A DNA stretch of 52,179 nucleotides. Origin: Candidatus Eisenbacteria bacterium (GTDB taxonomy: Bacteria; Eisenbacteria; RBG-16-71-46; CAIMUX01; JAHJDP01). This document shows, piece by piece, positions 7,485-17,441 of this stretch; positions within the stretch are counted from its first letter, which is position 1; every line of letters begins with the position of its first letter. The stretch lies in assembly GCA_018831195.1 (NCBI GenBank), contig JAHJDP010000093.1, forward strand, positions 1 through 52,179. Direction: 5' to 3'. The notes below the pieces were generated by a model. That model was not told where the DNA came from, did no database searches, and saw nothing but the letters and a program-made list of their open reading frames with translations. A program made the translations under genes and the position numbers.

Positions 7485-10343
7485 ATGAAACCCAAGAGCG
7501 GGAAAAGCCACATTCTTTTCATGATGTTGTGGATGGCTCTCCTGCTGACGCCTTCCTGGGGCGCTGATGATCCGGGAATGGTTTTCACTGAGATCATGTA
7601 TCATCCGCCTGATGATGGAGAAAAACTCGAGTATATCGAGATACAGAACCTCGCATCAGACCGCCGCGATCTATCCCGCTGGCAAATCCAGGGGGGGATA
7701 CAATATCAGTTCCCGGAGGGCACCGTCATTCCAGGGCATGGATTTCTTGTGATTTGCCGGGATGTAGAGACGTTTCGCCGGGTTTATGAATGTGAGGCGT
7801 CCTTCATCGGCGGATTCAAGGGTCGATTAAACAACAGCGGAGAAATGATTATTCTGTCAACGCCGGATGGCGCACCGGTTGATAGTGTTTTCTATTCAGA
7901 TCAATCTCCCTGGCCGATGGCGCCCGATGGATACGGATCTTCGCTGGAACGTATTTCCGTGAAGGATCCGGCATGCTCGCCGTACAACTGGCGTTCTTCG
8001 GAGACATCATGGGATGTGATCAAGCCCTCCGGTACACCTGGGTTGCCGAGTAAAAATTCAACCCGGTTTCTTCCTCCGATTATCTCAGACATTAAATGGA
8101 CTCCGGAGAGTCCCAAAATCGGAGAATCGATCCACGTTGAGGCGAATGTTTCCTTCAGAGAAAAACTGCAGAGTGTGGAGCTTCTCTATCGGATTTGCAC
8201 TCCGGGATCAATAGGCGAGGAGATGGCGATTTCAATGAGAAGCGCCTCAGCCGGCGATGTGGAATCGGTCCATCAAGGCGATATTCCCGGACAAGGAAAG
8301 GAGACTCTCATCCGTTTTCGAGTCCGCGCCGTTGTCAGCAAGGATGAGATGCGCATCGAACCCGATCCTACGGATCTTCGCCCATACCTTTCCTGCTATG
8401 TGGTTGGTGATACGGTGAGAACGGATATTCCCCGCGGTTTTTTGATGCATCTGGATGACGTCGATTTCAGAAGAGGACAAGAAAAGAGAAAGACTCGGAT
8501 TTGGAGCCGGGAACAAGCTTATCGGCATGCCCTTGGAGTCTGTTCGAGCGATGGTGTGGATCTGGAAGGCACCTGGATGCTCCTTTGCTTCACTGAAGAT
8601 CTCTCTCCGGATATATACGACAAGGCCATGAATCTCTTTGCGGAGATGTTCGCCCGGCGTGAGAAGGCTCTGGATCAAATCATACAGGCCCGTTATCCAG
8701 AGGTTGCTTTGAAGTCGTTTGCTGACTCAATAAACGACATCAAATCAGAATTTAAAATGAATATGGAAAGCAGCCTTTCCGTTGATCTTTGTCGTCGACT
8801 TGAACAAGCATATCTTGAGTCCAGAACAAGAGAAACGGTGAATCGGAGAGAGCCGAGATATATCAAAGACAAGCGGAGCCTGCTCGATTTGGAGGCCATG
8901 TGGTTCTATTTCACGGTTATTTGCCGTAAAGAACAATCGCAGATTGATGAGATGAAAGCTCTTTTTAAGAAAGCGGAAATGTCTCGCTCTGAAATCTTTC
9001 GGGAATTGCGGACCAAAGAGAATATTTGCGAAGATTGGTGGAGAGCCGCTGAAAGGGGTTTGGATTTAGAGCGATCCGTCATGAGATCCGTGAACGCCGC
9101 TTTAACTGAGGAGCAGGCGAAGGGGTCCATGAAATGGCTTGCCGATCATGCGCAATATGACGGAACTTCTATTCCAGCCCGACAAGATTCCCGGGCACGC
9201 GGGGATTGCGCCTTTATCTTTATTGAGCGAGGCGAAATGGCGGCGGCCGTATATGATTATATCGACGCCATTCCCCGGGGCGGCGGATATAAAATTAAAT
9301 TCCATCGCGATAAGCCTTTAAAAATAAGGATGAATAATTTTAGTGAAGATGAAGGCTACATCACAACCGCGAATTTGATCATAGATGCAAATCCAGGAGG
9401 AGCCATCTTTGAACCTATAAGCTTCGAGCTATATCGCCGGGCAAATATTCCTGCTCCATTGTCCCTCAATATCCGTTCGACGGTGGATTCAGAAAATATT
9501 GGATATGGTTACCTCGTCGAACAGCCCAATACGGGGTTTCTTATTAGAAACGGGTGGCGAAGGGGAGGAAATTTATACAAAAGCACATGGAATCCTTATG
9601 ATGTCGGGCATCGGTATGAGAAGAAGACGAATCTCCATGAAAACCAAGATGACATTCTCAATCTTGTGCAAAGGCTCGAAATCTCCGATGCAAAAACTCT
9701 TTGGAAGATGATGAGCGATGAATTCGATCCAGATGAGATCGCAAGATATTATGCCGTTAATTTCTGTTTGTCACATTGGGATGGTTACTTCAATAATTAC
9801 TTTATGTATAACGAACCGGGAGAGGAGGGACGCTGGCATTTGATTCCCTGGGATCCTGATCGGACCTGGGGTATTTTTGGATTGCGAAATGTCGCCGGAA
9901 GGTTTGCCGATATGCCGATGAGTTTCGGGGGAAAAGGAGATTTGCCGCCCGGGTTTGCAGCACTTCCATATTGGGGAGAAAAAGTATTCCGGGGACCGGG
10001 CGTCCCCGCATGGTGGCGGCCGCCTGGTGATATTTCCGGTCCGCTTCTGGCCAATGATGAATTTAGAAAATTAGTTATCGAATATTTGAGGGACATGCTA
10101 AAAAGTGAATTTTCGGAGGGCACACTGCAGCCTCTCCTGGCATCCCGTGAAGCCCTTATGAATGAAGAAGCTCTAGAATACAGTTTGAAAAGCGGCCGCG
10201 ATCCAGACTATGATCTCAAAGTCATTAAAAATCAATTTCAAGCCTTGAGGCAGTATATTATGGATCGTCGAACCTATCTCGAAAAGCATCTGGAAATGGA
10301 AACAGTTCGGCTAAGGACGGAGATGGGGGAGTCGGCCGAATGA
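7485..10343 (+). CDS. Secreted lamin-tail and CotH-like protein
   Basis: The 952-residue product has a signal peptide (1-26), a lamin-tail domain (about 29-165; FTEIMYHPP, LEYIEIQN, YGSSLERIS) and an Ig-like segment (about 190-290). A long, charged, mostly helical region follows (about 300-560), then a CotH-type domain (about 580-850). CotH features are visible: KIKFHRDKPLKIRMNNF, the HWDGYFNNYFMYN loop (His764) and IPWDPDRTWG with Asp790 and Asp792, likely metal/ATP residues of this atypical kinase fold. LTD-CotH fusions are common in secreted proteins of this kind of bacterium; their substrates are mostly unknown. No sorting tail is seen. Its stop overlaps the next start (ATGA), so the FAD oxidoreductase is translationally coupled. 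Confidence 0.85.
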   Translation: MKPKSGKSHILFMMLWMALLLTPSWGADDPGMVFTEIMYHPPDDGEKLEYIEIQNLASDRRDLSRWQIQGGIQYQFPEGTVIPGHGFLVICRDVETFRRVYECEASFIGGFKGRLNNSGEMIILSTPDGAPVDSVFYSDQSPWPMAPDGYGSSLERISVKDPACSPYNWRSSETSWDVIKPSGTPGLPSKNSTRFLPPIISDIKWTPESPKIGESIHVEANVSFREKLQSVELLYRICTPGSIGEEMAISMRSASAGDVESVHQGDIPGQGKETLIRFRVRAVVSKDEMRIEPDPTDLRPYLSCYVVGDTVRTDIPRGFLMHLDDVDFRRGQEKRKTRIWSREQAYRHALGVCSSDGVDLEGTWMLLCFTEDLSPDIYDKAMNLFAEMFARREKALDQIIQARYPEVALKSFADSINDIKSEFKMNMESSLSVDLCRRLEQAYLESRTRETVNRREPRYIKDKRSLLDLEAMWFYFTVICRKEQSQIDEMKALFKKAEMSRSEIFRELRTKENICEDWWRAAERGLDLERSVMRSVNAALTEEQAKGSMKWLADHAQYDGTSIPARQDSRARGDCAFIFIERGEMAAAVYDYIDAIPRGGGYKIKFHRDKPLKIRMNNFSEDEGYITTANLIIDANPGGAIFEPISFELYRRANIPAPLSLNIRSTVDSENIGYGYLVEQPNTGFLIRNGWRRGGNLYKSTWNPYDVGHRYEKKTNLHENQDDILNLVQRLEISDAKTLWKMMSDEFDPDEIARYYAVNFCLSHWDGYFNNYFMYNEPGEEGRWHLIPWDPDRTWGIFGLRNVAGRFADMPMSFGGKGDLPPGFAALPYWGEKVFRGPGVPAWWRPPGDISGPLLANDEFRKLVIEYLRDMLKSEFSEGTLQPLLASREALMNEEALEYSLKSGRDPDYDLKVIKNQFQALRQYIMDRRTYLEKHLEMETVRLRTEMGESAE

Positions 10344-11731
10344 GTTCTCCACTAAAAATCCTCGGCGGGGGCATGGCGGGGCTCTCCACCGGATATTTTG
10401 CCCAAAAATACGGAATCCCCTTTACTATCTACGAGGCCGACGAACAGGTCGGTGGAAATACAAAAACATTCCAACATGGTGATTTCCGATTTGATTCCGG
10501 GGCGCATCGCTTTCACGATAAAGATCCGCTGATGACGCGTGAGTTGAAGCTGCTGCTTGGCGATGACCTTACGGAAATTCACGCGCCTAGTCAGATTTAT
10601 CACAATGGACGCTTCATCAACTTCCCTCTGTCGCCACTGAATTTGATGTTTCGCCTGGGACCGGTGTCTTTTCTGGGGGGGGCTCTGGATGTGCTCAGAT
10701 CCAGATTGAAACAGTCCCATAAACACCAACATTTTGAATCATTCGCCGTTCAGACCTATGGCAAAGATATTGCTAAGAGATTTTTGCTGAACTACTCGGA
10801 GAAGCTTTGGGGTTCATCATGCGAGAATCTATCAATTGATATCGCCGGGAAACGTCTCAAAGGCCTTGATCTTCGCACTTTTCTTGTCGAGTCATTCATG
10901 GGCCGGTCGGCGGCCACACGGCATATGGAACGCGCCTCCTTCTACTACCCCCTGGGAGGTATCCAGTGTATTCCTGACCGGATGGCCGGAGTGTGTGATT
11001 CACGGAACATTCGATGCGGCGCGCGTGTGACCAAAGTATTCCATACCGAAACCCGGCTACAGGCCATGGAGCTAAATCATGCTGAGATTGTGGGGCTCGA
11101 CAGGAGTGAAGTGGTGTCCACCCTGCCCCTCCCCTCATTCATTCAGAGTCTGGATCCATCGCCGCCGGAGCCGCTGCTTGAAGCCGCACGGTCCCTGCGG
11201 TTCCGAAGCATGGTCCTCGTCACTCATCTTTTGACAAAGGAAAGCGTTACAAACAACGCCACGGTCTATTTTCCGGATTCCAACTTCCCCTTCACGAGAA
11301 TCTATGAGCCGCGCAACCGGGATCATTCTCTATCTCCGGTGGGATTTACCTCATTGGTCGCCGAGATTCCCTGCCAGCAGGGAGATGCTGTATGGGAGGC
11401 CGATCGAGATGAATTGATCGATCGCGTGAGAATCCATTTAATACGGATGGGGTGGATTCATGAGGGTGAAATCATGGATGCGACCATCAGAAGATTTTCA
11501 AACGCCTATCCGATCCTCGAGAGGGGATACGAAGAGAAGGTCTCAAGACTTAACGCCTATCTTTCTCGCTTTTCGAATCTTAAATCGGAGGGACGGAATG
11601 CGAAATTCGTCTATTCCTGGATCCACGATATGATGCGGTATGGCTTTGAGGTTGTTTCATCCTGTCATTCTGGAGTCTCGGGACAGATTTGTGAACCGGA
11701 GGTTTTGTCGGGTGAACAGATCCACAGCTGA
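10340..11731 (+). CDS. FAD-dependent oxidoreductase (amine oxidase / protoporphyrinogen oxidase-like)
   Basis: This 463-residue protein opens with a Rossmann dinucleotide site (LGGGMAGLSTGYFA) ending in an acidic strand (FTIYEAD), then GGNTKTF and FDSGAHRFH, the usual second FAD motif. The C-terminal YPILERGYEEKV and 'GRNAKFVY' segments match the FAD-closing part of amine-oxidase/HemY-like and UDP-galactopyranose-mutase-like proteins found in cell-surface polysaccharide clusters. The substrate is not evident. The start overlaps the CotH stop by 4 nt and GGGGGAG lies eight bases upstream. The next gene, a membrane glycosyltransferase, overlaps its end by 20 nt. A role in making or modifying a surface glycan is inference from context. 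Confidence 0.82.
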   Translation: MSSPLKILGGGMAGLSTGYFAQKYGIPFTIYEADEQVGGNTKTFQHGDFRFDSGAHRFHDKDPLMTRELKLLLGDDLTEIHAPSQIYHNGRFINFPLSPLNLMFRLGPVSFLGGALDVLRSRLKQSHKHQHFESFAVQTYGKDIAKRFLLNYSEKLWGSSCENLSIDIAGKRLKGLDLRTFLVESFMGRSAATRHMERASFYYPLGGIQCIPDRMAGVCDSRNIRCGARVTKVFHTETRLQAMELNHAEIVGLDRSEVVSTLPLPSFIQSLDPSPPEPLLEAARSLRFRSMVLVTHLLTKESVTNNATVYFPDSNFPFTRIYEPRNRDHSLSPVGFTSLVAEIPCQQGDAVWEADRDELIDRVRIHLIRMGWIHEGEIMDATIRRFSNAYPILERGYEEKVSRLNAYLSRFSNLKSEGRNAKFVYSWIHDMMRYGFEVVSSCHSGVSGQICEPEVLSGEQIHS

Positions 11732-13160
11732 AAGTGGAAGGACCTCCCGGTTATTCGCTTGCTTTGGCTATGACGCCCTTCTCATGCTCCTTATTGCTCT
11801 GGTTCTTCTCCTGATTCTTTCTATAAGCTTTGAAAAGCAGTTCGATCATGATGAATTTGAGCATATCCATTCGGCCTGGTACATCTCACATGGCGCCGTG
11901 CCGTATTCGGATTTCTTTCAGCATCATAATCCGCTTCTTTGGATCGTAATGATCCCTTTCCTGGTCCTCTTCGGTGAGACCGTGCAAACACCGGTTATTA
12001 TCAGATTTTTTATGCTTGCCCAGCTCATGGGTATTGCCTACATGACTTACAAATTGGCAACGGCGTTCGGCAGAAGTAGAGAATCAGGATTGTGGGCGGT
12101 TTTGTTGCTGTTAACCATGGTGATGTTTGTTGAGAAGGCTGTTGAAATAAGACCGGATGTCCCTCAGGTCTTATTCGGTCTCATTTCTCTATATTATTTG
12201 CTGGCTCATTTTGAGAATTCCGATAGAAAAACGTTATTGCTGTCAGCCTTCGCCGGTTCAATTTCATTTTTGTTTCTTCAAAAACATCTCTTCCTGTTGC
12301 TGGTCATGGCCATGGCCCTTATTTACAAATTCATACGCCGTCGGATATCCCTCAGTGAAATCCTCATCTTTGCGGGGGGATTTCTTTCTCTTCAGCTATT
12401 ACTTTTGATCTATTTGGTTGTTACAGGAAGTCTTGGTGACTATTATCTTACGACGGTAAAACTGAATTTGAGCCAGCCACAGCCTTTTGCCGGTCACGCA
12501 AATTTAACAAGATCATTTTACCAAAACACAATGTTTTGGATTCTCGGCGGCGGAGGAGCGCTGATCCTTCTGATCCGGCCCCGCCTGCCTTTCAATCTGA
12601 AGGTTGTCTCGTTTGCTGGAATCGTGCTAGTTCTGACCGCCTTCATTGCGAAACAACCTCACCGGCAATATTTCATGGGGGCGCTTCCTCTGCTTTCGAT
12701 CTCGGGCGGTTATGTGCTGACCGAATTGACGGATCGGATGCGATCGCCGAAGATCTTGCGGGCGGTCATCCTGATGTGTCTTATCGCAATGCCATTAATC
12801 TATTTGACGTTTGTAAAGCAAAGAACCAACGGCAAACAATTGGCAGCCATTCAATATGTGCTGGAGAACTCAGCCTCGAATGATTGTGTCTATGACGGTG
12901 ATATACAGTTTAATCTTTACCGGCGGGACCTTCATTATTTCTGGTATTCGGTCAGTAAGAACAAAGGCTTGGATAACTTCAATAAGATTACGAACGGGCG
13001 TTATCAAGACTACAATATATGCGCTTTGATACTATCAAAGAAACCGAAAATAATATCTCGGTTCAACCTGAATATAAATGAATGTGATTTGATGTCGTAC
13101 TATACGCAGACGGAATTCAAGAATATATACATTCGAAGGGATGGGAATGCCGCTTTTTGA
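11712..13160 (+). CDS. GT-C family membrane glycosyltransferase (ArnT/PMT-like)
   Basis: The GTG at 11712 is chosen because GGAGG lies nine bases upstream; an ATG at 11640 would place 92 nt inside the previous gene and puts a charged stretch in front of the first helix. The 482-residue product has about ten hydrophobic segments. The first periplasmic loop carries FDHDEFEHIHSAWYI followed by PYSDFFQHHNPLLW, the acidic Asp-Glu loop typical of lipid-phosphate-sugar-dependent transferases (GT39/GT83). It would use a polyprenyl-phosphate sugar as donor at the outer face of the inner membrane. The acceptor is unknown. It is the last gene of the CotH-FAD-GT run. Confidence 0.85.
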   Translation: MNRSTAESGRTSRLFACFGYDALLMLLIALVLLLILSISFEKQFDHDEFEHIHSAWYISHGAVPYSDFFQHHNPLLWIVMIPFLVLFGETVQTPVIIRFFMLAQLMGIAYMTYKLATAFGRSRESGLWAVLLLLTMVMFVEKAVEIRPDVPQVLFGLISLYYLLAHFENSDRKTLLLSAFAGSISFLFLQKHLFLLLVMAMALIYKFIRRRISLSEILIFAGGFLSLQLLLLIYLVVTGSLGDYYLTTVKLNLSQPQPFAGHANLTRSFYQNTMFWILGGGGALILLIRPRLPFNLKVVSFAGIVLVLTAFIAKQPHRQYFMGALPLLSISGGYVLTELTDRMRSPKILRAVILMCLIAMPLIYLTFVKQRTNGKQLAAIQYVLENSASNDCVYDGDIQFNLYRRDLHYFWYSVSKNKGLDNFNKITNGRYQDYNICALILSKKPKIISRFNLNINECDLMSYYTQTEFKNIYIRRDGNAAF

Positions 13161-13249
13161 ATATGAGTGAGGCTGATTCACGAGTTTAGTAAAAATAATC
13201 CAAGCAAACAGCCTAATTAATTTGAACCCTTTGGGTTTCAATGACGTCT

Positions 13250-13267
13250 TATACGGTAGGCCGTATA
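13250..13267 (+). promoter_or_regulatory. Perfect inverted repeat before the DUF5916 gene
   Basis: TATACGG (13250-13256) and CCGTATA (13261-13267) are perfect inverted arms around TAGG. The site lies 55 nt upstream of the chosen start of the next gene, in a 160-nt intergenic stretch. It could be an operator or a leader hairpin; no regulator gene is nearby. Confidence 0.4.
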
Positions 13268-13322
13268 TCTCATGGTTTCAAAGAATTTGAAGCCGCCATG
13301 GCATTCGCAGGACCACCTACCG

Positions 13323-15926
13323 ATGGAGAAACCCGTGAAAAGCAGCCCAATCATCGCCCTGTCAGTCCTCGGATTGATACTGATCGCCTTTTCCATTTCG
13401 CCCGGCCTTGCCTTGGATGGGTTCGATCCGCAGAGGACAGGCCCCGGATATCCAGAAGCGGCCAATGGCCGGATGAATGAGCCGCCTTCACTCACGGCTC
13501 ATAAAATCTCTCATGGTTCGATTCAGATCGATGGTCATTTGGATGAAGTCGATTGGATGAATGCCCCAGCGGCGACCGGATTCACACAGTTTGAGCCCGA
13601 ACGCCGGGGCGAACCGTGCGAAGAAACTGTTTTCAAAGTGATCTATGATGAAGACGCGATTTATTTCGGCGTCGCTTGTTACCGGCTTAAGGGGGAGCCC
13701 ATTATCAGTTGTCTCTCACGGCGCGATCAAATTGCTTCCTCTGATCGGATCCGCATTTATATCAGTCCCTATCACGATATGGTGACCGGCTATCATTTTC
13801 GGATCAATCCACATGGCGTGAAAGAGGATTATTACAACTACGGTGATCTCTACCACGATATCTCATGGGATGCCGTATGGGATGCTGACACCTCCATCGA
13901 TGAAGAGGGTTGGTACGCCGAGTTGCGCATCCCATTTTCTTCCATTCGATACCGTGCTGCGGAATCGATGACATGGGGTTTCAATGTCTTTCAATATATT
14001 CATAGCCAAGCGCAACGCACCGCCTGGTCAAATTGGGATCGGGATCAAAACGGCTTTATGAGCCGGTCGGGTACCATAACCGGTATCAAAGGGATTCGTT
14101 CTCCGCGACAATTGGAAATCACTCCCTACGTTGCCAGCAGCACCACCGACCCATCCGATGTCAGCGCCCACGGCTTCTATAATGAAGATTGGCATCATTT
14201 CAGCAATTTCGGGACGGATGTCAAATATGGTGTCACCTCAGATTTGACACTCAATGCGACCTTCCAGCCCGATTTTGGCCAGGTGGAAGCCGATCCCTCT
14301 GTTCTAAACCTGTCACCCTACGAGACCTACTATTCTGAGAAACGCCCCTTCTTTATTGAAGGAGCGCAATTCTTCTGGCATCCGGATTTTACCGTCTTTT
14401 ACTCGCGGCGGATTGGAACCGGCAGCGAGAATTCAAGGATCCGGTATGCGGGTAAAATGACCGGGAAAACGGCCGGGGATATCTCTACGGCGATTCTCGT
14501 GGCCGCCACCGATGAGACGATGGATGGGCAGGCCCACAACACCTTCAAGAACGGCGATCAGAAAGCCTTCTATGCTATCGGGCGTTTCGGCAAGCAATTC
14601 CACAATGATATGCACAGCATTAATATTATGCAGACCGGTGTCATCCGAGATAAAGGCAGTTACGAATATAGCACGCGCAATGGTTATACAACCGGCGGTG
14701 ATTTTGAATTGAATTTCAGGGATCGAATGTACCAAATTACTGGATCCTTCGTCGGGAGTATTGTGGATCGATTGGGTCATCCGGAAGATTCGAGTGATAA
14801 TCCGGATCCGGACTATGGGACCGGATCGCGTTTTGAGGTAGAAAAAACATCAGGTGATTGGCGTTGGGCGCTGACAACCAGGCATCAATCCGACAAACTC
14901 GATATCAATGATTTGGGATATATCAGTGATCCGAATCATTATGCTGTTCAGGCATGGGTGACGCGGGTGTTCAATGCCGATGATGGAGAGCGTTTCTTAA
15001 AAGATGGAAACGTTCATGCGCGATTCTATCAAAATTGGATCTATGCCGATCGTCGTTTTCCGGATCCCGCCGATCCATCGAAAACGATCTGGTCTTATGA
15101 TAGGGGACATAACCTGAATACCCTCTGGCATATTGAGGGATCGCTTGAGACCCGCGATTTCTGGGGGGCATGGATCAACTTGGATTACCACCCGGACTGC
15201 ACCGAAATATATACAACCCGTTGGACCCCCGATCGCACCCAGCGGGGCCCGCTCATGACTGCGCCCGCCAATTATAATGCATCCATCGGCTTCTGGTCCG
15301 ATAGCCGGAAAACGTATGGCTTCGATGGGTCAATTGAAACAGGGGCCGATGTTGAGGGGAGCCGGCGTCTCGAATTAGATGGAAGTGTTTATTGGGTTCA
15401 GAATAGCCGCATCCGCCACAATCTCTCATTGGAATATGAACGCGCTTTCAACGATGCGCAGTGGGTTGGGAACTTTGAGAATGCGGGCGGCGGCATCGGG
15501 GGCGTCAGTTATGTCTTCGGCGAATTGGAGCAAAGAACTTGGGATCTCACTCTTCGCAGCCGTTTCCTATTCAGCCGGGATGCTTCGCTGGAGCTTTATC
15601 TGCAACCCTTCCTCACTGTGGGAAACTACTCAAAAGCCCGCGAGTTGGTCCAGCCTGATAGTTATGACTTGGAGGCCTACGACTACGACGTTTCAGCACA
15701 TGATTTCGCCTACGGCGCGGTGAATCTCAATCTGGTCTATCGGTGGGAATACAGGCCTGGTTCGAGTTTCTACCTGGTTTGGACACATAGCCGTGAGGAT
15801 TATGATGCTCGTGCCTTCCATGGTGATCCGGGCGAGTTTGAGAATAATTTCAGCACGCGGCCAATATTCGACAATGAGGCCGAAAACCGTTTCCTGGCAA
15901 AGATAAGTTATTGGTTTTCCATCTGA
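13323..15926 (+). CDS. DUF5916 outer-membrane-type protein with N-terminal CBM9-like domain
   Basis: The start at 13323 gives a clean signal peptide (KSSPIIALSVLGLILIAFSISPGLALDG); an ATG at 13272 would add 17 residues before it and neither has a strong SD. The 867-residue product has a CBM9-like domain (about 45-250; IQIDGHLDEVDWMNAPAATGF, AIYFGVACY, WYAELRIPFSSIRY), then the DUF5916 region (FQPDFGQVEADPSVLNLS, SEKRPFFIEGAQFF) and many amphipathic strands. It ends in KISYWFSI, an aromatic end as in outer-membrane barrels. The family is widespread in FCB bacteria and of unknown function; carbohydrate or hydroxamate handling has been guessed. A palindrome lies upstream. Confidence 0.88.
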   Translation: MEKPVKSSPIIALSVLGLILIAFSISPGLALDGFDPQRTGPGYPEAANGRMNEPPSLTAHKISHGSIQIDGHLDEVDWMNAPAATGFTQFEPERRGEPCEETVFKVIYDEDAIYFGVACYRLKGEPIISCLSRRDQIASSDRIRIYISPYHDMVTGYHFRINPHGVKEDYYNYGDLYHDISWDAVWDADTSIDEEGWYAELRIPFSSIRYRAAESMTWGFNVFQYIHSQAQRTAWSNWDRDQNGFMSRSGTITGIKGIRSPRQLEITPYVASSTTDPSDVSAHGFYNEDWHHFSNFGTDVKYGVTSDLTLNATFQPDFGQVEADPSVLNLSPYETYYSEKRPFFIEGAQFFWHPDFTVFYSRRIGTGSENSRIRYAGKMTGKTAGDISTAILVAATDETMDGQAHNTFKNGDQKAFYAIGRFGKQFHNDMHSINIMQTGVIRDKGSYEYSTRNGYTTGGDFELNFRDRMYQITGSFVGSIVDRLGHPEDSSDNPDPDYGTGSRFEVEKTSGDWRWALTTRHQSDKLDINDLGYISDPNHYAVQAWVTRVFNADDGERFLKDGNVHARFYQNWIYADRRFPDPADPSKTIWSYDRGHNLNTLWHIEGSLETRDFWGAWINLDYHPDCTEIYTTRWTPDRTQRGPLMTAPANYNASIGFWSDSRKTYGFDGSIETGADVEGSRRLELDGSVYWVQNSRIRHNLSLEYERAFNDAQWVGNFENAGGGIGGVSYVFGELEQRTWDLTLRSRFLFSRDASLELYLQPFLTVGNYSKARELVQPDSYDLEAYDYDVSAHDFAYGAVNLNLVYRWEYRPGSSFYLVWTHSREDYDARAFHGDPGEFENNFSTRPIFDNEAENRFLAKISYWFSI

Positions 15927-16027
15927 CGCCGCCTTCGGACTGCGCTGGAGCGTTATCCGGTGCCAGTATTCACTCCTGATCTACAGGGGTCTATTGACCG
16001 GATGGCCGGCGGGATTGGAATTCTGGA

Positions 16028-17164
16028 ATGAAGGCGGGAGGGGTCGTGAGCAAAAGACCCAAAGCGGCCGGATTCAATCTGAAATCAGGAGATGAAACGA
16101 ATCACCTGAACAATAATGAAATAGAAGAGGTTCCCTGCGCCCTCTGTAGGAGCTCAAACCGAACGGTCCTTTTCACAGAGCAGGATATGCGATACAGCCA
16201 TACACCCCGGAACTTCTTCTCACTTGTCGGCTGTGAGGAATGTGGACTGCGCTTTCTCTCGCCGCGACCTGTTGAATCCGCTCTCCTGAAATTCTATCCG
16301 AAAGAGTATATTTCCAACCGTCCCTCCGATCCCTCGGCAACCCGGCATCAGTCATGCGTATTAGATATTGTCCACTGGATCAGGCCGCCCCGCAGGATCA
16401 GGAAGATGAGGGAGAAACTTAAGCTGGTGCGGCGGCTCGTCGGACCACAATCTTCGATTCTGGCGATTGGTCCGGGGGGAGGGGACTTTCTGGCTTATCT
16501 GAAGTCGCAGGGTTTTGACGTCCTGGGGATGGACATAAATCCTGAAGTAATAGAACGGATTCAATCGGAGGTCGGTGTCCCGGGTGTGCTTGATGCAGAG
16601 GCCGATGAGCGTATCCCGACACAGTCAAAGGATCTTGTGGTTCTCTGGAATGCTTTTGAACATATCCCCGATCCCAATAGGCTCCTGATGCGGATATCCC
16701 TGTGGCTGCGGCCGGGGGGCGGTATCCTGTTCTCAGTGCCCAATGCCGCGGCCCTCGAACGCCGCCTTTTTTTTCCACATTCCTCTTGTGAGGATATTCC
16801 GCGTCATCTCTTCAGTTATTCGACACGCACCCTTGCGAATCTTTTACAAGAGCATGGTTTTACCAATGTACGTTTCAAGCACAACACCCTCTGCTCAACA
16901 TCGGAACTACAGCATTTGATTGAAGAGCGCTATGTCGGCCGGTCCAAGTCAATGATTGTTAAGGCCTTTGGAGTTTTCATTGGTTTGCCGATGAGCTGGT
17001 CAATTGACAGAATATTCGCGCTCTTTGGACGATCCCACACAATTGTTGCCAGTGCCGAATATTCAGCAATGAAGAATCGGGGCGGGGTGGGTAGCGGTCC
17101 TTCATCATTTGGACCTTCCTGGAAAGGACGTCGATCGGGGCCTTTGAGCGCCAAGGTTCTATAA
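16028..17164 (+). CDS. Class I SAM-dependent methyltransferase with N-terminal zinc-ribbon-like segment
   Basis: The 378-residue protein begins with two CxxC pairs (CALC and CEECGLRFLSPRP, about residues 38-80), the small metal-binding knuckle often found at the front of sugar or lipid methyltransferases. The SAM-binding motif follows (ILAIGPGGGDFLAYL, then the acidic strand VLGMDIN), and the post-motif region reads LWNAFEHIPDPNRLL and LRPGGGILFSVPN. Proteins of this build commonly act in surface-polysaccharide synthesis; the substrate cannot be told. The start at 16028 is the longest; a GTG at 16046 behind GGGAGGGG is an alternative. No close operon partner. Confidence 0.85.
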   Translation: MKAGGVVSKRPKAAGFNLKSGDETNHLNNNEIEEVPCALCRSSNRTVLFTEQDMRYSHTPRNFFSLVGCEECGLRFLSPRPVESALLKFYPKEYISNRPSDPSATRHQSCVLDIVHWIRPPRRIRKMREKLKLVRRLVGPQSSILAIGPGGGDFLAYLKSQGFDVLGMDINPEVIERIQSEVGVPGVLDAEADERIPTQSKDLVVLWNAFEHIPDPNRLLMRISLWLRPGGGILFSVPNAAALERRLFFPHSSCEDIPRHLFSYSTRTLANLLQEHGFTNVRFKHNTLCSTSELQHLIEERYVGRSKSMIVKAFGVFIGLPMSWSIDRIFALFGRSHTIVASAEYSAMKNRGGVGSGPSSFGPSWKGRRSGPLSAKVL

Positions 17165-17290
17165 CTGCAATTAAAATAGATAGTTACGAGAATCTTCCGA
17201 TAATCGAGGAGGGTGAATCCAATAAACAAGCGTTTTCCAGAGGTCTAATAATCCTGTGCCCGGGGATCCCCATGGTGTATGATTATCGTG

Positions 17291-17305
17291 GTGGGATAAA
17301 CCCAC
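17291..17305 (+). promoter_or_regulatory. Small hairpin in the leader region of the RRM gene
   Basis: GTGGG (17291-17295) pairs with CCCAC (17301-17305) around ATAAA. It lies in the 277-nt stretch before the RNA-binding protein gene, which otherwise holds no gene I can support. An RNA-structure role in the leader is possible but unproven. Confidence 0.25.
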
Positions 17306-17441
17306 AAGGGTGATTGGGTGATTCTCTTGAAATCTGCTCCGTGCTCTGCTTCCTCTTCTCTATTCAACTCACACCATTCTCCCTTCAACTGTTATCTTGA
17401 TAAGAGGCGTTTGCTGAGAAGTAAACGCGGAGAGAGGGACC

